This document shows, in pieces, positions 1-12,732 of a stretch of DNA of 64,000 nucleotides; position 1 is the stretch's first letter; every line of letters starts with the position of its first letter. The notes beneath the pieces are model-generated. The model did not search any database. It was not told the origin of the DNA and saw nothing but the letters and a program-made list of their open reading frames with translations. The position numbers were made by a program, and so were the translations under genes. Origin of the DNA: Isoetes taiwanensis (lineage: Eukaryota > Streptophyta > Lycopodiopsida > Isoetales > Isoetaceae); contig JAJEKV010000013.1 of the NCBI GenBank assembly GCA_021234155.1, positions 19,624,237-19,688,236 of the forward strand, written 5' to 3'.

Positions 1-26
1 ATCGGTGGGACTGTGCCGTTCTTGTG

Positions 27-393
27 ATCCCCAGCAGCAAACCTTGGCGATGTTAGGCTCGCATTCTACCATCTGCCTGTTTTTCGTGGTTCTCACCCCA
101 GTTTTACATCCAGAGTCGGGAACACTAAGATATTTCTGCCCAGAGGTTGCAGGGATATATTCCCAGAGATAGACATATGGGGTCTGGGTTTCTTGATCCT
201 GTATGAGGCGCTTACAGGGAATGGTCCTCTCAAGCAAACTGTAGAAATTCACGAAGAACTGTTTAATAGTGAGGATCTGGCTGGCTGCCTCACACTTCTG
301 CATTGGCCAGTTGGGTTTGGTGTCAGAAGCAGCGGCAGCCTTGTTGCAAGTGAAGTTACTTTTTTTCTGCGCCTTGATCCGAGGAAAGGATGA
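27..393 (+). CDS. Unassigned open frame, about 121 codons, no start seen
   Basis: One frame is open from just after a TGA near position 26 to a TGA at 391-393. It reads like real protein: SPAANLGDVRLAFYHLPVFR near the start, DIFPEIDIWGLGFLILYEAL in the middle, and an end in RLDPRKG. It may be an internal or last exon of a gene lying to the left, or a degraded element protein. I do not recognise the family. The first ATG-like start in frame lies well inside the open stretch, so the true start is probably upstream, either outside the window or beyond a frameshift. No splice site could be assigned with confidence. Confidence 0.35.
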
Positions 394-1289
394 CGTTTTT
401 TCTCCAGGTGCAGCAAATTTTGGGGTACCAACCCTGGTTGCCAAATATTATTCCTTAGTATCATCAGTGCGGCTCAGAGCTGGAAACCGTGAGCTGTCAA
501 ACATGGTGTCCCCTGCTGGGCTCATCAGAACGAAGTGGAGTAACCCTGTGTGAAATTGCCCGCTTCGAAAGGACATTACTCTTCTGAAATATGTTAATTC
601 GCCACCAGCGGCAAAAGCTTGAGAGTTCTTTTTAGCCATACGCCAACCCCGATGGCATATAATTTGGCAAAGGGTTAATTTCAATATGCTGCACCTTCGC
701 GACATATAGAATTGTTTGCAGAGCTGGCTCTTCGACATTGCTGCCAATCGTTATATTCCAAGTTCCAGGTATGAATTTTGTGGGTGAATATCAATGTTCA
801 CTCCTTTGGTACCTCAGCAATAGAATTCTATATAAGTTAGTATGTATTCAATGAGGGTGATTCATGGCTACAAACTTTGGATTCTGCATGGGCTGTATAT
901 GTATGCTTCCTCTAAATGAGTACTGGCCCGCTGCACAAACTTCAGAATGTGGAGTAACCCGAACCAAAAGTGGAGAAATTTGTGTATCTTAACAACCGCC
1001 CACATGCTCATCCATGAAACCCTTTACCATAGCTAGCCCTAATGATAATCAGACAACACAAGGGGAGAAATACCCCAAGATCAACTTTTAGTTGAGCAAG
1101 ATTAAGATCGAAGAGAAGTCAAGTGTAAGTGTTATTCTCTAGCCAAGATATTCTAATTTTTGAGCTCGAGAATCATTTAGTTATATCCTATTTGACAATG
1201 GGAAATGAGCAATAACATTTAACACCAGAGTTGTCCCAACATGGACCCAAATGGGTCGCATCTACATTGTCTTTTAATTAAACTTCTAC
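394..1289. other. Stretch without recognisable gene
   Basis: Short frames occur on both strands, including a 99-codon minus frame at 448-747, but none shows a motif. From about 760 the sequence becomes AT-rich and no repeat shared with the rest of the window was seen until about 1,290. Confidence 0.4.
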
Positions 1290-1753
1290 ATAGCATGCTA
1301 GGTAAAGAATTTGAGTGAACATTATGCACTATCATATTCCTTAGTAGTGCACATGTTAAAAATAGATTAAAAATTTAAAGATTTGGACATCACAAATACA
1401 AGCATTGTAACTAATGGGTGTAGGTAAATTTATGATTAATATTCACCCATCATCGCAGGTAAGGATATTTCCCTCAATTTTTAGATTAATACATGTCATA
1501 TATCCGCTAATATTAAAAACCTAACTCCAAAACCAATGTGTGTGATTATGGAGTGATAATTCATTTTGTTTAGATATCAAAATTTTAATAGACCCATTTG
1601 GGTTCATGGAATATCGGTTTTTTCAATTTATGATCCCTTTGCCGTGGTGGTATAAGAAGTTAAGAAATGTTGCAAGAAACACTTGAGTACACCAACTAAA
1701 AATTTGTATTTCAAAAATCTTTGACATGAAAACCAATTGTTCCATTAACTTAT
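1290..1753 (+). repeat. Repeat block A, copy 1, lacking the CACTA-like end
   Basis: This block matches 3,815-4,305 in the same order and orientation. Shared landmarks are GGTAAAGAATTT, ATTCCTTAGTAGTGCACATG, GTGATTATGGAGT and AATAGACCCATTTGGGTTCA. The match runs to CCATTAACTTAT at about 1,753. There the other copies continue with CACTAG, while this copy continues with GAAGGATTTGG. It therefore looks like the paralogous site without the inserted end. Scattered substitutions and indels make it the most diverged copy. Confidence 0.7.
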
Positions 1754-3814
1754 GAAGGATTTGGACTAAGTCTTCCAAAAATTGGGTCTTAGAAAATTTA
1801 AACCTGGTTAAAGCCATTGGAACCCATTTGGTTCTTGACTCTATAAATTCATTTGCATGCAAAATTCAAAGTGTATCGCCAACTTAGACCTACCATCGAA
1901 GCTGGGATTGTAACCTGTGGTTTGTTCCTGTAACTTTTCAATCTATACTCGAAGGGAACACAAGAAGTTGCTACTTAAAAGAGGACAGTCCAAAAGCAAG
2001 ATTATTACGGGCCATCACTTTTTTAAAGTTTAATATGACATCTACTTAACCCCACATCTAACTCAATGAAATGGTTCGGTCGTAAATGCCCATTAATTTT
2101 TCTCTTCTCTTTATCTTATTCTTTATCTTATCTTCTAACCTCGATTTCGGCATATGAAGCTCAGATATAAAGTGACGCATGAAAGTGCCAGAATTAAAAA
2201 GTGGACTAAAAGTACCTATAAAAACAGGCAAATCAGATAAGATATGTTATGCCCTATATCTAAATGACCTTAACCGGCCCATTTTGCTGTAAGGTCTAAA
2301 TTTTACTGGAAAAGATCACCATTGTTTCCTTCGCGATTTACCGTTGATGGCGAAAGCGAAGGAATTTCACAACATGCACCGGCGGGATTATAACTGGATA
2401 TTTTTCGGCTGGAAGAGCGGTGGCTATGATCGTGTGGTCCGACAGCGAGTTGGAGATCAAGAAGGTGGTTCCGATGCGAAGCCTGAGATCGAAGCCACGC
2501 CTTTGGTAAATTAAATACAGTACAAGGTTTGAAGGGATTATAGCCAATAATGGGTTTTTTCTGGCAAAGCTAGAGTATGAGAAGCTCTGTAAGGCCAAAG
2601 CAGAGGAGGTGCAAGGTAGCCTGGACTAGAGTTAGGTTTTGCAAGCATGGAATTGAAGGTCGAAGCTATAGTAGGATTAGATACTATGGATGGAACCCCA
2701 AGTCCCGGAGCATTGATAGTAAGAGCGTGGTTGGGATCCATGAAAAGGAACTCTTTTTCCACCTTGTGCTTCGGTGATACATGGACTTTCCGGATTAGTG
2801 AACTTTGGGTGGTAGGTAAACTTATCTAGTCGCAAAATGGTGTTTCTAGAGGTTCGCTGAGTAGCTTTTCTCGAGCTCGTTGATGCCTTCTCTTCAAGCC
2901 ATTCTTTGGGAGATAAGTAGGTATTTGAGAATTGCTCTTTGTATCGCTCTTGTAGCACTTAAAACCCTTCAAAGCTAATGATTTTTTAGCATCAAGATCA
3001 TTTCAAATGCTTCAACAAATTGCTAACTAGAGGAATTCTTTTTCATGAATGCAATATGAAGAAAATAGTCTCCATGAAAATAACCCCACGACTCTGGTAA
3101 ACTTTTTAATAAAACCACGAAAGATGTATATAAAGATAGTTCCAAGCATCCATTCCATATTTCCATTTTTGCCGGGGGCATGTAGATCCATGGAGCAGTC
3201 GCTAAAGCATTAGGTCATCTGCATTGGGTCATGGTTCACCAATATTTAAGCTTGTTTTAGATGACTCGTTACATGGGTTTTCTCTTCAAACACCGAGCAT
3301 GAAGAAATTATAGCTCATTATCTTGAAAAACTTTTCATTTTGAAGTTGTGGGCAACTATTTGCCACATGTACAAAAAAGAAAACAAAAAGGTGGTCTATT
3401 TTAGTGCATATGAGCACAATGGCTTTGCACAAGAGCGGATGTTTTATACAGAGCCGATGTCACAACATGAGACTTGGGAAGCCTTGTTGTTGTGACAACA
3501 TCTTTAGTTTAATAATTGAAGTCGCACGATTGCAAGATGGACATTTATGGCTGTCCACGTAACTTCTCAATATCGAAAAAAAAACTTGAAAAAAAAAAAA
3601 TGAATAACTTTTGTTTTGGTGTATTATGGGATTTGTGCTATATTTAATAATTTATATGTTATTCATAAACTTTTCAATGAATAACAAAACCCCCAAAAAA
3701 AACATCCATGATACACCAAAACAAAAAATCTTATGTAGTGGAGAGATTCAGATTATTCCTTTTGTTTTATTGAAATTTTGTTAGCATATTTTGGGGTTAG
3801 TGAACGTAGTGCAT
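1754..3814. other. Inter-repeat stretch with a possible gene fragment at 2,340-2,830
   Basis: Between the two direct A blocks lies mostly AT-rich DNA. The part 2,340-2,830 is richer in GC and has overlapping open frames on the plus strand, including one with ELKVEAIVGLDTMDGTPSPG. No frame is open throughout and I do not recognise a family. It may be captured gene debris. Around 2,960-3,560 I see nothing recognisable. Confidence 0.3.
3609..3726. repeat. Small foldback (16 bp arms)
   Basis: TTTTGTTTTGGTGTAT at about 3,609-3,625 is answered by ATACACCAAAACAAAA at about 3,711-3,726. The loop is AT-rich, with runs of A and C. It could be a decayed MITE or a chance foldback in simple sequence. Confidence 0.4.
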
Positions 3815-4305
3815 GAGTGGGGTAAAGAATTTGGAGTGAAGACTTGCACTCTCATATTCCTTAGTAGTGCACATGTAAGATAAAAATAGATTAAAAATTT
3901 AAAGATTTGACATTGTCAAATACAAGCATTGTAACTAATGGGGTAGAAAAATTTGTAATGTGATTAATATTCCATCAATCACCGTGCATATATGATTTTT
4001 CCTCAATTTGTTGATTACTACATGTCGAGAACCGGCTACATCAGAAAAACCTAACTCAAACCAAGCAGGTGATTATGGAGTAATTATTCATTTTATTTAG
4101 ATGTCAAAATTTTTAATAGACCCATTTGGGTTCATAGATAAGATCTCACAAAAAAAAATATCTAAGCCTTCATGTCGCATCCTTTGCCAAGATAAGGAGT
4201 TAAGATTTGTTTCAAGAAACTACCTTCCATTTGGGTACAATTTTCAACTAAAAAATTTTGTATTTCAAAATCATTGATAAAAATTTAATTGTTCCATTAA
4301 CTTAT
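3815..4305 (+). repeat. Repeat block A, copy 2
   Basis: Direct repeat of 1,290-1,753 about 2.5 kb away. It runs to CCATTAACTTAT and joins a CACTA-like terminus at 4,306. Related blocks lie at 13,475-13,716 (same strand) and, inverted, at 19,002-19,180 and 38,905-39,275. Confidence 0.75.
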
Positions 4306-5320
4306 CACTAGAAGAAAACCCTATCTTTCGACATCGCTATGATCCCCGACATCCAGTATCGCCTTATAGTGTACAATTAGCTTTTTTGAAGTATGTCCTA
4401 ATCTCTTTACATTTTAAACCTCTCAGCAGATAGACTAAAGTCCACAAAGTACCCTCAATATGAAGAGTAATGTGCCAATTCGCTTGAATGTGTATGAGAT
4501 TGTTCCTTTATTGTGTATCCATAAAAATGTAGCTAGAACAAGAGCCATTTTCCATTCTAAGTTCATGACTCCAAATCGACATGCTTAAAATTGTACAAAG
4601 AAAGATGCCTCCATCCATTCTAACAGAGGTCGAATGTGCACTGAAGCATTAAATGTCATTACATAGCTCGGGCATTTTCGCTCATTCAAGGTCACCAATC
4701 TTTAAAAGGCACATTAGACTCTCGAGAGAACTAGACCAGATCCACCAGCCAGTAATGGCACCCAAACTAGGCATGAAGCCACGTACATTCAACAAGAACA
4801 AGCCGGGCTACAAAGCTGCCTTTTTGTAGAAAAAACCCTACATGTTGTGGTTGCTCTCGGCAAATTTAAGTGAAACTTCAAAGTAATGTGAAGATTGCAA
4901 TAGAGTACGTCAATTTACACTTGAAATATTTACTAGCCAACAATTCATTGATATAGTATTTTTAAAGTGTTCAAGGAGAAAGCAAAGAGAACTATGCATG
5001 CAAGCAATTTATAGAATATTGACAAATAGCAAACATGCCATTTATCTTCATATTCAACTAAAAACCTCCTACTTCATGTATAAAACAAACAAATGATCTT
5101 TTAACTCAAAAGAAAATTTTACCTTGATCGTGAATGGTTGTGTGTCAGGACCAATGTATCACCAAGATTGGTAACAATGCTATGTTGTTACAAATTACGG
5201 TGAGCCACTTGAGGGAGGTACAACTTGAGACATATACATGGCTATTTGAAGGGAACTTTCGTCTTAGTATGACTTGCACTATTTTTCTATTATTTGCAAT
5301 GGCAATATTTTATCGAATTA
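4306..5320 (+). mobile_element. CACTA-like terminus plus unit D (inverted copy at 22,565-23,450)
   Basis: The block starts CACTAGAAGAAAACCCTATC, which resembles the conserved ends of plant CACTA (En/Spm) transposons. It shares its first 24 or so bases with the ends at 13,717, 19,001 and 38,904 and then diverges from them. The rest, to about 5,320, is the reverse complement of 22,565-23,450, with matches over GTTGTTACAAATTACGGTG and the ATGTAGGGTTTT-type segment. No transposase frame was found, so this is a non-autonomous or truncated piece. Confidence 0.55.
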
Positions 5321-5328
5321 AAAACCCT

Positions 5329-7392
5329 TAAGTCCGGTACATGCATTAAACCATTAATCTTAATCAAGACCTTTGTCTAAATCAAGATTCATTTTGTTCT
5401 TAATGCATGTGTATATGCATTAAGACATAGAACTGGTTACATCTTTTTCCTTTCCATATCATTTATATTCAATACTTTATGAAGAACAAAACATATATCG
5501 GGCTTTTGTTTTAAGACTTAGACAAGGTCATCATTTTAATAATGTAAAAACATCTCTGAAATTTCACAACCAAGTAATAATAATATCGCCCCAACTTATA
5601 TTATGAGCAAGTAAATTACCTTTATCAATAATAGCATATCAAGTTTATCTTTACAACCTTATTATGACATCGCCGAAAACAAATGTAGAAACCATGTCAT
5701 ATCTTCCATCCGAAGTATGTGAATCCTACTTGTTTAAAAGAAAAACAAAACAGAGTAGAGGACCCCGTTACTCCGCAGTAGGAACCAAAGGATCGCTTAG
5801 CTGTTCATGGGTAAGAGCTTGCTACTAGCGTGCATCATGGGGTCCTCTAAGGTTATCCCTTCACACCGCTTGCAATCAAAGAATACTTAAAATTATACAT
5901 GAATGCCATACCAATCTTAACCCAATGGCAAAATACAATTATAGAATCACTATGGTCAGATTTATCGGGCCTACCTTAACAATTTTACATAAAAGTTTCT
6001 AGGATCCTGGGTCCCCCGGTAGTCCAAATTCTATGTGTCAAAATGTCACTCAAATTTACGCTTTTTTTTATTATTATAGTGTAACTAGATTTATAGCTTC
6101 ATATGTAGATACTCAATTGCAAATAGATCCCATAAGTCCGCCTCCAAAGAATAAATTCATCAAGATAAGCTTTTAAGTTTACAAGATACCCGCTTATACC
6201 ATGCTTACAGAAACAATTACTTTTATGCATCAGCAGTACAATAATAGATCTATATCTATCTTATCACCCATAAATTTTCCAACTCCTATTTATGCCAAGA
6301 AATGCCTTTTATCTACTTAACCATAAATGTTCTAATTACAAGTTTTACATTGTAGCAAGAAGTCTCCTTCAATCAAACTATGGTCAATGCACTCTTAAAT
6401 AGATAATTGAAATTTCGCACAAAGAAGTTTTAAGACAAGACATGTAACATTTATATTCAAGTGCAACTTTAAATAGCAAAATCGGATTAAAATGCACATG
6501 CCATCTCCACAAAATACATCGTAGATAAAATAGGCAGATCCAAAGATTTAGTCATTTAACTATTACCCATATCAGATCTACACAAAAAATAATAGCATTT
6601 TATGCCTATGCAACAAACTATTAATTTATCCAATGTCTAGATATGCTCCATACATAAATCGTGTAGAATTACATTAAATCGCATCTAGATCAAAGATAAT
6701 AATCATATTCAAAAATGAAAACCTCGAAGTTATTTGGTGGATCCTATAAGTTTGCTCCCCATCCTTGCTTCCTTGTTCAAAGATGTTGCCGGAGTTCCTT
6801 TGTATCATGCTACATTTATGTGCAAAGGGTTCCAAACATACACCATTCATCACCAAAGATATTTCCTACACCGAAAGCAATGGCGTATCTCTCCGAAAGC
6901 AATGCGATCTCTCATGGCGGCCCATTCTCATTCCCAAAGCAAAAAGATGATCAAAGAGACACACCCAGAAAAGTCAAAGCAAAGCCCTAAATATAAGAAT
7001 GGATCTAGAACCCTAAGTTTTCCAGCCTAAGCTCATATTACTACCAAGCCCATATTACGGGATCGCCACAAATGCATACCATATATGTTAAGGTTATGTT
7101 AAAATTCCATTTTGCCATATCCCAAATAATGGTAAACACATTAAAACATCCCTTTGCATAATGCACCATTACTCATGAACCAAAGATGCAATCGCCAAAG
7201 CCCTTGGCATCGACAACTCTCACGGCATAAAATGCAAAGTACTAACCTTATATGAGGTAAATTGCCATTAGATCTTAATTGCCATATCTTTTTTCGATAG
7301 CTCAAGGCCATAAACCATCACAAATGCCCCTTAAATTAGATACCTCGCCATCAAACACTTCATGTATTTATGCCACAAATTTGTGGACTTAA
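5329..7392 (+). repeat. Tandem 2 kb repeat C, copy 1
   Basis: Runs from CCCTTAAGTCCGG to CACAAATTTGTGGACTTAA and matches 7,867-9,905 along its whole length. Landmarks include TTAATGCATAYRYGTGTATATGC-type sequence at the left and TTAAAACATCCCTTTGCATA at the right. Short open frames near 6,715-7,030 and their partner at 9,280-9,678 are not frame-conserved between the copies, so they are probably not coding. Many of the differences are short indels at CAG/CTG sites. Confidence 0.8.
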
Positions 7393-7866
7393 TAATAAAA
7401 ATCCTCGCCTCCATCCGTGAGGTCGGAAAAAGCCTCAAACAAATTTCATATTCATTTTATGAAGTTATGAAGCAACAAGGTGAGTAGGACCTTGTTGCAG
7501 CCAAGGCCCTACCCAACCTGTAATGCTTTCCTACTCATATGCAAAATAATGTACAATGTACCAATACCAAAATCTCAAATGCTATTTTTATCTTATTTAA
7601 TTCCAAGTTCATCATGATCCATGGGCAAATGCCATTCCACGGTTTGGGCAAAATGCCTTTCTAATGAATAATTCAATATTTTTGATTCTTCATGACCAAT
7701 ATCCATTGGTAGTTGACATCATGTCCATTAAATATGACGTCGTGTTCATCCAATCTGTCATGTTCCTATGAAAATACCATCATTTGAAGTTTAGTACAAT
7801 GTAAACACCTGAAAATAACCACGGTCTAGTTCTTGGTATAACCAAGAACCGAGATTATATAAAAAA
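7393..7866. other. Spacer between repeat C copies, with a hairpin at 7,484-7,512
   Basis: This is AT-rich DNA with no gene. It contains GTAGGACCTTG (7,484-7,494) followed by CAAGGCCCTAC (7,502-7,512), an 11 bp stem with one mismatch. A longer version of the same hairpin stands at 35,330-35,363. Confidence 0.5.
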
Positions 7867-9905
7867 AACCCTAAGTCCGGGTGCAGGACGGACCATTAAT
7901 CTTAATCAAGACCTTTGTCTAAATCAAGATTCAATTTGCAGCTCTTAATGCATACAGGTGTATATGCATTAAGACATAGACCTGGTTACATCTTTTTCCT
8001 TTCCATATCATTTATATTCAATACTTTATGAAGAACAAAACATATATCAGTTTTTGCCTTAAGACTTAGACAAGGTCATCATTTTAATAATGTAAAACAT
8101 CTGTGAAATTTCACAACCGCAATAATACTGCCCCAACTTATATTATGAGCAAGTAAATTACCTTTATCAATAATAGCATATCAAGTTTATCTTACAACCA
8201 TTATGACATCGCCGTCAGTACAAATGTAGAAACTTCACGGTCATATCTTCCATCCGAAATTAAATCGTACTACTTGTTTAAAAGAAAACAAAAACAGAGA
8301 GTAGAGGACCACGGTTACTATTGATGCAAGAACCAAAGGACGGTTAGCCAAGTTCATGGGTAAGAGCCTAAGCTACTAGCGGTGTCCATGGGGTCCTCTA
8401 AGGTTATCCCCTTCACACTTTGCTTGCAATCGGTAAATACTTAAAATTATACATGAATGCCATACCAATCTTAACCCAATGGCAAAAACAATTATAGAAT
8501 CACTATGGTCGATTTTTACCGTCTACCTTAAATGGATTTTACATAAAAAGCTTCTAGATCATGCAGGCAGTCCGGCCCATGTGTCAAATGTCACTCAAAT
8601 TAGCGTTTTAACATTATTATAGTGTAACTAGATTTATAGCTTCATATGTGTAGATACCAATTGCAAAATAGATCCCATAAGTCCGCTCCGGTAACAATTC
8701 ATCAAAGATAAGCTTTAAATTTACAAGCATACGGTTTATACCATGCTTAGAGGAAGCATGCATCATGTCTTTTAACAATTACTTTTATGCATCAAGTGGA
8801 CAATAATAGATCTATATCTATCTTATCACCCACAATTTTCCAACTCCTATTCTATGCCAACCAAATGCCTTTATCTACTTAACCATAAATGTTCTAATTA
8901 CAAGTTTTACATTGTGCAAGTAAAGTCTCCTTTAGTTCAAACTATGGTCAATGCACTTTAAATAGATAATGGAAATTTCGTACGTCCAAAGAAGCTTTAA
9001 GACAAGACACGTAACATTTATATTCAGTGCAACTTTAAATAGCAAATCGGATTAAAAATGCACATGCCATCTCCACAAAATACATCGAGAGATCAAATAG
9101 GCGGATCCAAGATTTAGTCATTTAAGTATTACCCAGATCAGATCTACACAAAAATAATAGCATTTTATGCCTATGCAACAACCAGTCATTAATTTATCCA
9201 ATGTCTAGATATGCCTCCATACATAAATCGTGTAGAATTACATTAAATCGCATCTAGATCAGCATAATAATCACATCCTTTGCTTCCTTGTTCAGCATGT
9301 TGCTGGAGTTCCTTTGTATCATGCTACATTTATGTAAGTGGTTCCACCATACAATTATCTACCACCAAGATATTTCCCTTGCCCACTCGAAAGCAATGGC
9401 GAGATCTCTCCGAAACAATGGCGGATCTTTCATGGCGGCCCATTCTCATTCCTAAAAAGCAAGATGATCAAAGAGACACCTTTGTAGTGTCAAAGCAAAG
9501 CCCTAAATATAAGAATGGATCTAGGAACCCTAAGTTTTCCAACAAGCTCATATTACGGCCAAGCCCATATTACGGGTCGCCACAAATGCATACCATATAT
9601 GTTAAGGTTATGCGGTTAAAAATTCCATTTGCCATATCCCAAATAATGGTAAACACATTAAAACATCCCTTTGCATAATGCACCATTACTCATGAACCAA
9701 AGATGCTGTCGCCAAAGCCCTTTACTCTCGACAATTCTACGGTACAAATGCAAAGTACTAACCTTATGAGGCGGTGCCATTAGATCTTAATTGCCATATC
9801 TTTTTCCGATAGCTCAAGGCCATAAACCATCACAAATGCCACGCCAAATTAGATACCTCGCCATCAAACACTCATGTATTTATGCCACAAATTTGTGGAC
9901 TTAAA
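7867..9905 (+). repeat. Tandem 2 kb repeat C, copy 2
   Basis: Second copy of 5,329-7,392 in the same orientation. It ends at CACAAATTTGTGGACTTAA and is followed by an A-run and a CACTAG start at 9,913. Compared with copy 1 it shows CGG for CAG at 9,101, CG for CAG near 8,510, and CTG for CG near 8,128. Confidence 0.8.
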
Positions 9906-9912
9906 AAAAAAA

Positions 9913-10815
9913 CACTAGAAAATCTTAACGATCAAAGTTTGTTTAAAGACTTTTATATAAATATAGATTAAAATTAAAGTGCTGATTGTTACAAAGCTAT
10001 CGCCAGATAGCTATGCCTGCGACACAGGTTGCATCGTAATCATCATTGGTTGTTCTATTGAATGTGCTTAGAATAACTTTTGATCGCAAAGGTCGAGCAT
10101 GCACAAAGATACTATCCATCTAGTTCATATACGATGTTTCCTGGAAGATTTAAAATAAATAAGTAAACACATCATAGACAATCTAAGATGTAAAAACGAT
10201 AGTGTAACAAACACAAAATGAAGCAATTTATGCAATTGCACCACATATTAGGCGATCAAACAAATTACTGAAATATTGTAGCAAAAGAATGATGCAACCG
10301 TGAATGATGCAAGAGGAGATCAGACCCAGTGCAATAAGCACATTTTACCTAATCCAATTGACAATATCAGTTTTTTGCACGAAAAACACAGTGCAACAAT
10401 TAATGTACTCTTCCTAGCACACCAAGATTGCCACAATTGATATTATAGAAAGCTATTTGTAAAAAACCTACGGAAAATTGTTCAAATGGAAAAACTTAGC
10501 GTCTTAAAAGCTCTAGGACGTGATTATGTAGGCATTCGCTTCAAGCTACCCATTTTCTTAAGCGTGGCAAACCAAAACCAAGAGAAATGTCAAAACACAA
10601 TGCCCTTTTAAGATATCTTGATTTCCTTGCATCTCGACCTATATAGCATGCTTAATCCAGGAGACAACAAGTCATTTATTTGAATAGTTAAACTAGATCA
10701 AATCTTTTTTATTCTAATCATTAAAAATAAGAAACATATTCACCAAAGATGAGGGCGCTCTACTCTTTGAGGCAGTGTCTTTCAGATAGTGTACAATCAG
10801 CCTTTGAAGTATGTC
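9913..10815 (+). repeat. Unit F with CACTA-like start (inverted copy at 19,540-20,240)
   Basis: Starts CACTAGAAAATCTTAACGAT right after an A-run. The segment to about 10,600 is the reverse complement of 19,540-20,240, and about 10,640-10,800 is the reverse complement of 23,440-23,590. The two inverted partners are thus separated on the right side but joined on the left. No coding frame was recognised. Confidence 0.6.
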
Positions 10816-10834
10816 TGAAGAAGAAGAAGAAGAA

Positions 10835-10866
<32 letters not shown>

Positions 10867-10870
10867 AGAA
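10816..10870 (+). repeat. (GAA)n microsatellite
   Basis: About 18 GAA units with one GAG interruption. They sit exactly where unit F stops matching its inverted partner at 23,390-23,450. Confidence 0.9.
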
Positions 10871-11205
10871 TATGCTTCTCTTAAAACTGGATATAACAAA
10901 ATAACAGGGTTGATAAGGGCTAATCGAAGAATAAGAAATTGATTCTTAAAAAATCATTACAGAGAGGAATTGAATGTTCTAAATTGAGATGTTCATATGT
11001 TATTGCAATGATAATACATCTGTATAGTGTTGGTTGAGCCATCCACATAGTTAAGCAGGCTCAAGAAGTAAAATTGGGGGCAATATACTTTTTTTAAGTT
11101 GCCTCAAGTGCATATGTAAAGGCCCATGAGTAATTGTGGTTATATGCCTTGGGAACATACATATGTGCATGAAATGAAACAAGGTCCATTTTGTTCAAAC
11201 GTGGG

Positions 11206-11276
11206 CCAATCAATGATCATTGCCACAAAGCCTGATTGAGATGCCAGCCAATGATCATTGCCACAAAGCCTGATTC
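11206..11276 (+). repeat. Short direct duplication
   Basis: AATGATCATTGCCACAAAGC plus CTGATT occurs twice, at about 11,212 and 11,248, inside a slightly longer imperfect repeat of GCCAAYCAATGATCATTG type. Confidence 0.8.
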
Positions 11277-12700
11277 AAATTTATTTTATGGTGGAATAAA
11301 GACATATCTATCTGATTTGGGGATAGCCGACTTGTGCTTAGAGGCAAGTTGCTGTTGTTTTAGCAAGCCTGAATGCTATACTACTGCCAGAAGGAAATGC
11401 CATGATCCATTTCGAATATTTGCTGGTAGCTACTATGTTTTAGGGTCAGGCAAGCATGTTTATATTTACTCTGAAAATTTTGTTATTTGAGTTAGGCTGT
11501 GTTTCAATCACATATTCTAGTGATGCCTAAATAGCTACACAAGTTGTAGCAGTAAAGTACCAACGGAGCATACAACAAACAACAAATTTTATTGCGGGAG
11601 CAACTTATTCAGGTTTTTATGGCTCATTTTGTCATTTTAACAAATGAATATAGATGCATATGCTTTGACATTCTAGGTAGATGCCTATGAATCATGAATA
11701 ATTATCTACTGAAAATATCAGTGTTGTTGCGTATTGCTAGTGATAAAGGTTAGTGATAGATGTAAGTTTGCAGTGGGTTAGTGCTTGCAGGTCAGTTTGC
11801 ATAGATCTATTGTCATTGCTTTTAGGATATGTGATGGCTGAGTGTTAAATGGAAAGATGTGTAGGTGTAGAATAGCCTATGGTGCAGTCCATTTGCCTTC
11901 TTCGTGGCATGCTTCAATAACTGGTCCATATGCTAGACAATGTAGTTAGCAGTTGCTCTAGAGTGCACAAGCATGCATGCAGGTTCTTCTAGCGGTTATG
12001 CTATTGTTGATAGAATTCTCATTTTTGAGCAAAATGATTTAGTTATGAGATAAATGATTGTACATATTATGAATCATAAATACTACCTTGGTTGAATACA
12101 ATAGTGGCAGCACTTCCCTTGGACAAAGGGAAAATCTCATAACCAATATTAGAATGATTATGTAATGCACATCCAGGGACTGATGTGCAAATCTATAGTG
12201 GTTGATTATTGGCATTCTTAGGGTGCTTTACATTATGTAATTTGGGCTGTACTAAGCAGTCATTTGGAGTATAATAACTCTCTATGGATTGAGACAGGTC
12301 GATGGATTGGGGAGCCGTCGGGATAGGGTTTTGTCTTTGCCGGGGACGGAGTGTTGAGGATGAGTGTCACACTTTCCGGAACGCCGGCTATATGATTAGA
12401 TGGGACACGCTATGCTCGGTTGAGTAGACCTGATGAGCCGCTACACATGATACTGGGCATGACTTTGGTGGGTTCACTCGGATCATACATTCAGGAAGTA
12501 CTGGACTTGAGGGCTCAGATATGCAACCAGGAAGTCATTCAGGAAGTCAACCATTTAATCGTTGTCAGCAGTCTTATTGTTGCCACGGTTTTTTCCCTTG
12601 AAACCCTTCGTATGGGTTTTTAATCCGAGGCGATAATGTGATCACTGCGCTTTTGTATTGGGTCCCATAGGCTGATTGGTCTCCATGGACGATAAAAACA

Positions 12701-12732
12701 ATTCTATTCTATTCTATTCTATTCTATTCTAT
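12701..12732 (+). repeat. (ATTCT)n microsatellite
   Basis: Six perfect ATTCT units followed by AT. Confidence 0.95.

Noticed and set aside
6715-7030. Coding frame in repeat C
   Set aside because: The partner copy at 9,280-9,678 does not preserve the same frame.
10714-10899. Poly-serine protein
   Set aside because: It is the GAA microsatellite read on the minus strand.
11236-11490. Protein kinase fragment (YLSDLGIADLC resembling DFG region)
   Set aside because: Only one short motif, with Leu for Phe, and no catalytic loop, APE or glycine loop nearby.
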